Origin: Deltaproteobacteria bacterium
GTDB taxonomy: Bacteria > Desulfobacterota > Desulfobacteria > Desulfobacterales > C00003060
Direction of reading: 5' to 3'
Length of the DNA: 12,946 nt
Assembly: GCA_019309245.1 (NCBI GenBank)
Contig: JAFDGP010000104.1
Coordinates: 1 to 12,946 of the forward strand
The notes below the pieces were generated by a model, which ran no database searches, had not been told where the DNA came from, and saw nothing but the letters and a program-made list of their open reading frames with translations. A program made the translations under genes and the position numbers. Positions 6,782 to 11,203 of this stretch are shown piece after piece; within the stretch, counting starts at the first letter, position 1; each line of letters starts with the position of its first letter.

Positions 6782-7756
6782 GTGCGGATTCTTAACATCA
6801 GACCGAGGTATTACGCGGGGATGGAGCTTGAGCCCGGTCGCTACCATGTGGAGGTGTCGGCCGATGGGTACGAGAGCAAGAGGCAATGGGTTGAGCTGGA
6901 TGCTGGGGAGGACAAGTACCTGGAGATCCGGCTGGCCAATATGCAAGCCGCAGAGGGCGCCTTTACGAACAGCCTGGGCATGAGGTTTGTTTACATCCAG
7001 CCCGGCATCTTTATGATGGGAAGCCCCTCTGATGAGCCGGGAAGGGACAATGACGAGCGCCGGCACCGGGTGACGATTTCCAGGGGGTTTTACATGCAGA
7101 CCACGGAGGTGACGGTTGGACAGTGGCGAGCCTTTGTTAGAGAAACGGGTTACAAAACACGAGCGGAAACCGGGGGAGGCGCTTACATTTGGACCGGCAG
7201 CAAGTGGAAAAAGAAAGAGGGGTACTATTGGGACAACCCCGGATTCGATCAGACGGACGAGCATCCTGTGACCTGCGTTTCCTGGGATGATGTCCAAAAG
7301 TTTATCCGATGGCTGAATGAAAAAGAAAATAAGCGATATCGTCTGCCCACGGAGGCGCAGTGGGAGTATGCGTGTAGGGCGGGCACGGACACGCCGTTTT
7401 CGTTTGGGAGGTGTTTGTCGACTAACGAGGCGAACTACGATGGCAACTACCCTTTGTCTGGTTGTTCGAAAGGCAGATACCGAGAACGGACTGTCAAGGT
7501 TGCAAGTTTTTCTCACAATGCCTGGGGGCTTTATGACATGCACGGCAATGTCTGGGAGTGGTGTCAGGACTGGTACGGGGACTACCCCTCCGGTTCTGTG
7601 ACAGATCCCACTGGCCCGCCTAGAGGCTCGTACCGGGTGGTTCGGGGCGGCGGCTGGAGCAGCTTCGCCGGGTTCTGCCGCTCGGCGAATCGCGGCTGGT
7701 ACTTCCCGGGCCTCAGGTACGACAGCCTGGGCTTCCGCCTCTCTCAGGACAAGTAA
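6782..7756 (+). CDS. PEGA / formylglycine-generating-enzyme-fold (FGE, SUMF1) protein, 3' part of frameshifted gene
   Basis: A 324-aa reading frame. Residues 1-45 complete the second PEGA repeat (MELEPGRYHVEVSADGYES, then WVELDAGEDKYLEIRL). From about residue 62 an FGE-sulfatase domain runs to the end: NSLGMRFVYIQPGIFMMGSP, DERRHRVTISRGFYMQTTEV, HPVTCVSWDDVQKFIRWLNE, YRLPTEAQWEYACRAGTDTPF, GLYDMHGNVWEWCQDWYGDY, then RVVRGGGW and a final GFRL. I do not see the paired cysteines of true formylglycine-generating enzymes, so this is likely a binding or other non-FGE member. The GTG at 6782 is unlikely to be a genuine start; the gene probably began in the PEGA frame and lost one base near 6780. The last 33 codons carry a DGR-like pattern (see 7643-7741). 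A translatable domain could still be made if an internal start is used. Confidence 0.85.
   Translation: MRILNIRPRYYAGMELEPGRYHVEVSADGYESKRQWVELDAGEDKYLEIRLANMQAAEGAFTNSLGMRFVYIQPGIFMMGSPSDEPGRDNDERRHRVTISRGFYMQTTEVTVGQWRAFVRETGYKTRAETGGGAYIWTGSKWKKKEGYYWDNPGFDQTDEHPVTCVSWDDVQKFIRWLNEKENKRYRLPTEAQWEYACRAGTDTPFSFGRCLSTNEANYDGNYPLSGCSKGRYRERTVKVASFSHNAWGLYDMHGNVWEWCQDWYGDYPSGSVTDPTGPPRGSYRVVRGGGWSSFAGFCRSANRGWYFPGLRYDSLGFRLSQDK
7643..7741 (+). other. Candidate DGR variable region (VR) in the FGE-fold gene
   Basis: In this 33-codon segment (RGGGWSSFAGFCRSANR, then GWYFPGLRYDSLGFRL) about a dozen codons at the positions variable in FGE-fold proteins all end in C and differ from AAC only at bases one and two: AGC, AGC, TTC, TTC, GGC, TAC, TTC, GGC, CTC, TAC, GAC, AGC. 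Intervening codons (GCC, TGC, CGC, TCG, GCG, CCG, CTG, TTC CGC) would be the constant positions. This is what adenine mutagenesis of an AAC-rich template produces. FGE/C-type-lectin-fold proteins are known DGR targets (for example Treponema TvpA). No template repeat or reverse transcriptase is visible in the window, so the call is inference. Confidence 0.55.
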
Positions 7757-7791
7757 CCTTTTGCTTTTTTACATTTTTACCTTTTTCAACA

Positions 7792-7824
7792 GAGCCGGTG
7801 ACTCCGAAGGATAGTCACCGGCTC
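7792..7824. repeat. 12-bp perfect hairpin downstream of VR, not a terminator
   Basis: GAGCCGGTGACT (7792-7803) and AGTCACCGGCTC (7813-7824) are perfect inverted repeats around a 9-nt loop (CCGAAGGAT). It lies 36 bp after the stop and about 50 bp after the end of the VR. Neither strand has a T-tract after the stem; the T-rich run is before it on the plus strand. DGR target genes characteristically have a hairpin/cruciform just downstream of the VR, which fits this position, although the known loops are shorter. Confidence 0.6.
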
Positions 7825-7843
7825 GGCGGGGTCTCTGGAAAAG

Positions 7844-7921
7844 ATGTTCAAGATCCTCACCATCCCGTTTGATCGGAACAGAAAAGGATTTAACGACGAG
7901 GTGTTGACGACGCTTCCCTAA
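7844..7921 (+). pseudogene. Truncated small ORF resembling a DGR accessory protein start
   Basis: A 25-codon frame, MFKILTIPFDRNRKGFNDEV, then LTTLP and a stop, preceded by a GGAAAAG-like RBS. The opening pattern (hydrophobic strand KxLTIPFD, basic/Gly turn, F-x-D-E-x-L) looks to me like the first strand and helix of small ~100-130 aa proteins encoded between DGR target genes and DGR reverse transcriptases (the HRDC-like accessory type). The rest is missing. It lies 20 bp after the hairpin, exactly where such a gene would be. The identification rests on recall of the pattern and is tentative. Confidence 0.4.
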
Positions 7922-7936
7922 AGATCTGGCAGGATG

Positions 7937-7954
7937 TTGTATGTATATATACAA
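7937..7954. promoter_or_regulatory. AT-rich palindrome, possible operator
   Basis: TTGTAT (7937-7942) and ATACAA (7949-7954) form an inverted repeat that contains the perfect 12-bp palindrome TGTATATATACA (7942-7953). It ends 9 bp before an ATG at 7964. It may have been an operator or promoter of the now broken downstream gene; nothing in the window identifies a regulator. Confidence 0.35.
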
Positions 7955-7963
7955 ACAAATTGT

Positions 7964-8246
7964 ATGAATAAGCAGTCGTTCCAGCTCCACAAGGACTTGA
8001 GTACGCTTTTTTCACCAAAGCAAAAGGAATTGGTCCTCAGCGGCAAACGACGCAAAATGTCTGGCAGAGACCCTGAAGAAGGAGCTCAGGTTTGGTGATC
8101 GCCATGTTCTGGTCTACACTTCTGATGCCAGGAGGGCCTATCTTCCCACCACCGGAAATATTGTAAAAGCCCTTAAATATGTGGCCAAAAGGGCCGGGCC
8201 GGGCGACACGTTTGTCATGTTCTTTGCCGGCTACGGGGTCATGTGA
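7964..8246 (+). pseudogene. Caspase-like (peptidase C14) fragment, frameshifted, catalytic His lost
   Basis: From 8043 one frame reads ANDAKCLAETLKKELRFGDR, then HVLVYTSDARRAYLPTTGNI, then VKALKYVAKRAGPGDTFVMFF and AGYGVM before a stop at 8244-8246. This is the caspase p20 pattern: NDA, L-x-x-x-L, PT-x-x-NI, A-x-PGDT-x-x-x-FFAGHG. The catalytic His of FFAGHG is Tyr here. An ATG at 7964 opens another frame (MNKQSFQLHKDLSTLFSPKQ, then KELVLSG) that would join the caspase frame as LSG-AND if two bases (GC) are restored near 8043, so the gene probably began there. The C-terminal half with the catalytic Cys is absent. It is a dead remnant, perhaps of a caspase-PDZ protein given the PDZ piece just after it. 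Confidence 0.6.
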
Positions 8247-8265
8247 ACAGGCCCTGTCCCCTAAG

Positions 8266-8448
8266 AGTAGCTCACAGGGCTGGCTTGGTGTCAGCATTCA
8301 GGACCTAACCCCCGAACTTGCGGACTACTATGGTGTGAAGGCCAAGAAAGGGGCCCTCGTTGGTGAAGTCTTTGAAGGAAACCCGGCTGATGAGTCAGGC
8401 ATTAAGGCAAAAGATGTCATCATTGCAGTCCCTTATCTTATTTTGTAG
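8266..8448 (+). pseudogene. PDZ-domain fragment
   Basis: The peptide SSSQGWLGVSIQDLTPELAD, then YYGVKAKKGALVGEVFEGNP and ADESGIKAKDVIIAV is a clear partial PDZ domain of the HtrA/DegP or C-terminal-protease type: the carboxylate-binding W-LGV loop, the KGALVxEV strand and the PADxSGIKxxDVI turn. It breaks off right after DVIIAV, at about 8430, and ends in a stray PYLIL and stop overlapping the last codons of the opposing toxin gene. There is no start codon or RBS of its own; the open frame from 8179 is not family-like upstream of 8266. It is in a different frame from the caspase fragment, so both are relics, possibly of one gene. Confidence 0.65.
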
Positions 8449-8696
8449 ATCTTGCTGCGGTGTCCGACAAGGTGAACAATGATCTTTTGCTGGGTCTTGT
8501 TGAAAGTGTATAGGACCCGATAATCGCCAATGCGCAACTTGAAAGTACCGTGCCACTGTCCGGTCAACGGTTCCGGAGTTATGACGTCCAGGTTCTCAGC
8601 CAACCAACGAAGCTTTTTGAGAATCCGTTGAGCGATAGGCTTGCTTAACGGAATCAGATCGGCCTCAGCTTCACGAGTGAACTCGACGTTGTACAT
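8433..8696 (-). CDS. RelE/ParE-family toxin
   Basis: An 87-aa basic protein, MYNVEFTREAEADLIPLSKP and onward, with the RelE-superfamily pattern: an N-terminal F-(T)-x-x-A-x-x-D-L-x-x-L helix, LTGQWHGTFKLRIGDYRVLY (the G-x-W-(x)-L-R-x-G-x-YRV(L/I)Y strands) and the closing IIVHLVGHRSKIYK. Enzymes of the RelE type cleave mRNA at the ribosome, while the ParE type poison gyrase; sequence alone does not separate them here, though GHR...Y at the end is the RelE-like form. The ATG at 8696 is one base after the antitoxin stop, so translation is coupled. Its 3' end overlaps the broken PDZ frame, marking the left edge of the inserted module. Confidence 0.85.
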   Translation of the reverse strand: MYNVEFTREAEADLIPLSKPIAQRILKKLRWLAENLDVITPEPLTGQWHGTFKLRIGDYRVLYTFNKTQQKIIVHLVGHRSKIYKIR

Positions 8697-8697
8697 G

Positions 8698-8922
8698 TTA
8701 CCATTCTAATCCCAGATTCGATGCCACTTCCTGGGCAGAAACCGTATCGCCGCCGGTAGCTGCGCTTGCTAATGAACTCTGAAGCCTCCTTTTGACATCT
8801 TCACGCAATTCCAATCCCCCATCAGGATCGTTGAATACTTCACGGATTGTTTGCAAGACGACTTCTCGTATCAACTGTTTCAGTTCATCGACAGTTAAAT
8901 CAGCAACATTTGTGTAACCCAT
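8698..8922 (-). CDS. Antitoxin of the RelE-type module
   Basis: A 74-aa protein encoded just upstream of the toxin. It begins MGYTNVADLTVDELKQLIRE, continues with a long amphipathic helix (VVLQTIREVF), then DPDGGLELREDVKRRLQSSL and a C-terminal VSAQEVASNLGLEW. The LTVDELKxLIRE, DPDxGLELRExVKxRL and EVAxxLGLxW blocks recur in small antitoxins paired with RelE toxins in many bacteria and archaea. The start at 8922 is set by GGGAGGT 6 nt upstream; a longer start at 8937 lacks this. It should bind and neutralise the toxin and probably represses the operon. The pairing is clear; the DNA-binding fold is not obvious from sequence. Confidence 0.8.
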   Translation of the reverse strand: MGYTNVADLTVDELKQLIREVVLQTIREVFNDPDGGLELREDVKRRLQSSLASAATGGDTVSAQEVASNLGLEW

Positions 8923-8954
8923 GGTGATACCTCCCATGTATGAGAATACCCAAA

Positions 8955-8983
8955 ATTCTATGGCAAGGTGTGCCCCCTGTCAA
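8955..8983 (-). promoter_or_regulatory. Sigma-70-type promoter of the toxin-antitoxin operon
   Basis: On the minus strand a perfect -35 box TTGACA (8978-8983) is separated by exactly 17 nt from the -10 box TAGAAT (8955-8960). Transcription would start near 8948, about 26 nt before the antitoxin ATG at 8922, with the RBS GGGAGGT at 8929-8935 in between. Confidence 0.7.
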
Positions 8984-9085
8984 CACATAATCAGCTTTGA
9001 GACAGGGTGGGAATGTCTGTGTGGGGCCGTGCGGGCTTGTCTCGCCGAAACCTTGGCGAAGGTCTCCTGTCTCTCCAAAAAATAT

Positions 9086-9121
9086 TTGCAAATGCCAAAA
9101 TATCCTGTTATATGTACATAT
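9086..9121 (+). promoter_or_regulatory. Candidate promoter and palindrome before DUF4143 ATPase
   Basis: TTGCAA (9086-9091) and TATATG (9109-9114) are 17 nt apart and fit a sigma-70-type promoter. A perfect 12-bp palindrome ATATGTACATAT (9110-9121) overlaps the -10 box and is followed by more A/T-rich sequence, so a repressor could bind here. The ATG of the ATPase is at 9148. Confidence 0.45.
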
Positions 9122-9147
9122 CTATATAAATTTAGCAGGGTTGTTTT

Positions 9148-10506
9148 ATGGATATAACAGCATTCAATCTCTCAAATCCCTGGAGAACAGGCCGGGGCTT
9201 TGATGTCCCAAGCATCTGGAGAGCTGTCACCTGGGAATTAGTGAATTGGCTTGATGAGCCTGAGATTTTGATTCTATCCGGCGCCCGGCAGGTTGGGAAA
9301 ACCAGCATTGTCTATCAAATGATTGATTGGCTAATACGGACCGGCCGTGCCGTGCCTGATGGCATTTATTACTTTAACCTTGATCTTTCAGGAGTTTTGG
9401 AATTTCTGGAAGACCAGGGAAGTTTTCTGCGTTTCCTGCATGCAGAAAGGGAGCGAAACATCTTTGTGTTTATAGATGAAGTGCAACGTCTCCCTGACCC
9501 GGGCATATTCATCAAGGCGCTTCAGGACCTGCGTCTACCGTTGAAATTTATTTTGACCGGCTCATCATCACTGGATATTCGTACCAAAACTCACGAACCG
9601 CTGACAGGGCGAAAGCAGGTTTTTCATATAGAAGCGCTCTCGTTTTCTGAATATGTAAAGACTGTGCCGGCTTTATCTTCGCTACCAGCTCTTGATACCC
9701 GGAATTACAGCGTCTATATCAGTGCCCTGAATGATGCCCTCCGCGATTACGGACTTTACGGTGGTTACCCGGCAGTAGTTTTAACCGATGACCCCGAAAA
9801 AAAATTACTGAGGCTCAATGAGATCTTTTCCAGCTATCTTGAAAAAGATATTGCGGGATTTCTGAAAGTGGAGAATATTTCTGCATTCCGTAAGCTGGCA
9901 TCCTTGCTGGCGGCACAGCAAGGTGGACTTGTGAATATACAGGAGCTGGCCTCTACCCTGGGACTCCACCGTGAGACCGTGATACGGTACATCCATTTTC
10001 TGGAAGAAACGTTTGTGACAAAAAGATTGACGCCTTTTTTTTCAAATCCAAGAACGGAATTAAGCAAGATGCCCAAGATCTATTTTGCCGACGCCGGGCT
10101 GCGTAATCTTGCTATGGGAAATTTTAGTGATTTGCGCGCACGCTCTGATACCGGCCCAATCATGGAAGGAATCGTTGCCTGTCATGTTTTCAGGAATCGC
10201 CTTCTATCTCACAGAGTCAACTACTGGCGGACCAAGTCCGGCGCCGAAGTCGATTTCATCATATCAGGCGTCAAACCGGTTCAAAGCATAGAAGTAAAAT
10301 CCGGAATTCTGAAACAGGTTGCGATCAGCCGAGGATACCGTTCATTTCTCTCCAAATACTCTCCCGAAAAGACCATTCTTTTAAACAGCACCATGTGGTC
10401 CAAAACGAAAATAGCCGGACACACAGTAGAGGCAATCCCGACCGCTGTTTTCCTGTTAGGCGGTGCTGAGAGTAAAAAAAAGGGCGCAACATTACCCCAC
10501 CCTTGA
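9148..10506 (+). CDS. DUF4143-type AAA ATPase
   Basis: A 452-aa protein with the usual two-part layout of this family. The N-terminal AAA-14-like ATPase has Walker A GARQVGKTS (about 45-53), Walker B IFVFIDEVQRLPDP (about 105-118) and a sensor-1-like FILTGSSSLD. A middle part (YGLYGGYPAVVLT, then EIFSSYLEKDI and a helix-turn-helix-like LASTLGLHRETVIRYIHFLE) is followed by the C-terminal DUF4143 part with VNYWRTKSGAEVDFII (Glu 367, Asp 369) and IEVKSG (Glu 382, Lys 384), which look like a PD-(D/E)xK nuclease core. Function is not settled for the family; it is common in mobile and archaeal/bacterial accessory regions. ATG 9148 has an AGGG nearby. A broken relative lies at 6133. The gene converges on the Phd remnant with a 15-bp overlap. 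Confidence 0.85.
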   Translation: MDITAFNLSNPWRTGRGFDVPSIWRAVTWELVNWLDEPEILILSGARQVGKTSIVYQMIDWLIRTGRAVPDGIYYFNLDLSGVLEFLEDQGSFLRFLHAERERNIFVFIDEVQRLPDPGIFIKALQDLRLPLKFILTGSSSLDIRTKTHEPLTGRKQVFHIEALSFSEYVKTVPALSSLPALDTRNYSVYISALNDALRDYGLYGGYPAVVLTDDPEKKLLRLNEIFSSYLEKDIAGFLKVENISAFRKLASLLAAQQGGLVNIQELASTLGLHRETVIRYIHFLEETFVTKRLTPFFSNPRTELSKMPKIYFADAGLRNLAMGNFSDLRARSDTGPIMEGIVACHVFRNRLLSHRVNYWRTKSGAEVDFIISGVKPVQSIEVKSGILKQVAISRGYRSFLSKYSPEKTILLNSTMWSKTKIAGHTVEAIPTAVFLLGGAESKKKGATLPHP

Positions 10507-10815
10507 GGGAGGAGAGCATAGGGTTATCTTTTTAAGCGGTACCCGCCTTCCTGCAGAGGCGTAGTCGGACTCTTCGAGCTGGAGGCTGCCCGCCGTTTCC
10601 TGTGACACCCGGAGCAGGCCAGCCGCCCAGGAGCTGAACGAAGAAGGGGCACAGGCAGACCATGTCTTGTCCACTTGCGATTTGAGTTCTTCAAAAGAAA
10701 GCGTTGGTTGTTTGCGACGTTTTTGCACAAGCTTCCAAAAGGTGGGGTTGGTTTCCAACATCACACGTTCCCAATCGTGTCCCTCCACACCGACAAGCAC
10801 TGCCGCCGGCTTACC
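10492..10815 (-). pseudogene. 5'-truncated Phd-type antitoxin remnant
   Basis: Read from 10815 leftward, the frame gives GKPAAVLVGVEGHDWERVML, then ETNPTFWKLVQKRRKQPTLS and FEELKSQVDK. This is the second half of a Phd/YefM-type antitoxin: the GKPAAVLVGVE strand, then a long helix of the form F-W-(K/R)-L-(I/V)-x-x-R-R-x-x-P-T-(L/I)-S-x-E-E-L that binds the partner toxin. The DNA-binding N-terminal half is missing: upstream of GKPAA the sequence turns into the dispersed repeat. After SQVDK the frame continues for about 57 residues that do not resemble the family, so the normal stop seems lost as well. No PIN, Doc or RelE partner is left beside it. The GTG at 10800 is internal to the domain, not a true start. 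Confidence 0.6.
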
Positions 10816-10848
10816 TCTCCGGCAAACTCCGCAACCGGTGGATCCGGG
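10816..10848 (+). repeat. Dispersed repeat, partial copy C
   Basis: TCTCCGGCAAACTCCGCAAC followed by CGGTGG (10816-10841) matches the distal third of copy A with a single mismatch over about 26 bp and is in the same orientation as copy B. The proximal part of the repeat is absent. It begins exactly where the Phd-type antitoxin similarity ends. Confidence 0.55.
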
Positions 10849-10918
10849 TCAGAGGTCACCACTTGATCACAAGGCCGGTGTTGTGGTACAGGTTCCTTGT
10901 GTTTGGATAAGCTGTTTT

Positions 10919-11112
10919 GAGACCTTTGCATAACTTGTTTGCCTCTCCCTTAAGGGCAACACTTTGGACCTTTGCCCGCCCGGACGTCGGGTCGTTTTGC
11001 CGAAAGGCGATGTGCCGATGGGCCACAATGGCCTTCCGCAAGCCTCGGCCGGGATCATATCGCCTTGAGGTAAAACGACCCGACGTCCGGTAAGAGGTTG
11101 TGCAAAGCTCTC
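10919..11112. mobile_element. 194-bp MITE-like element with terminal and internal inverted repeats
   Basis: The ends GAGACCTTTGCATAAC (10919-10934) and GTTGTGCAAAGCTCTC (11097-11112) are inverted repeats matching at 14 of 16 positions. Inside, 10980-11001 and 11069-11090 form a second inverted repeat with 21 of 22 matches (CCGGACGTCGGGTCGTTTTG arm), and the pairing continues inward through AAGGCGATGTG/CATATCGCCTT. The unit could fold into one long hairpin. It has no plausible gene. TTT on both sides is a possible 3-bp target duplication but too simple to be sure. This fits a non-autonomous element moved by a transposase encoded elsewhere. Confidence 0.6.
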
Positions 11113-11149
11113 TTTATCCCGCCCTTCTAACGTGACAATGAAACTTTTT

Positions 11150-11203
11150 GCGGCCCGATAAACAGGATCGGGGCCGCCAAGGGCGGCATATGAAACGCCG
11201 CCC
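11150..11203. repeat. REP-like overlapping palindromes at the kinase start
   Basis: Three stems overlap: GCGGCCCGAT/ATCGGGGCCGC (11150-11159 with 11167-11177, 7-nt loop, one bulge), GCCGCC/GGCGGC (11173-11178 with 11182-11187, 3-nt loop), and GGGCGGC/GCCGCCC (11181-11187 with 11197-11203, 9-nt loop). The second and third are mutually exclusive. The kinase ATG at 11190 lies in the loop of the third. There is no T-tract. The form resembles short GC-rich intergenic palindromes (REP type). Confidence 0.55.

Noticed and set aside
6749..7543. 264-codon minus-strand open frame opposite the FGE-fold gene
   Set aside because: The plus strand carries an unmistakable FGE-sulfatase domain; the antisense product has no recognisable features.
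7792..7824. Intrinsic transcription terminator after the FGE-fold gene
   Set aside because: The stem is strong but neither strand has a T-tract following it; the T-rich run precedes it on the plus strand and reads as A's on the other.
8999..9073. GAGACAGG/CCTGTCTC inverted repeat as ends of an insertion element
   Set aside because: Only 8 bp per arm, 59 nt apart, with no target duplication or further copies; chance pairing is sufficient.
8921..9203. Short plus-strand open frames between the antitoxin and the ATPase
   Set aside because: They overlap the toxin-antitoxin promoter and the ATPase start, and their peptides match nothing; this is a divergent promoter region.
10667..11058. Several 60-90 codon open frames on both strands around the repeat and MITE-like element
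   Set aside because: They cross the Phd remnant, the repeat and the palindromic element without respecting boundaries and lack RBS or family similarity.
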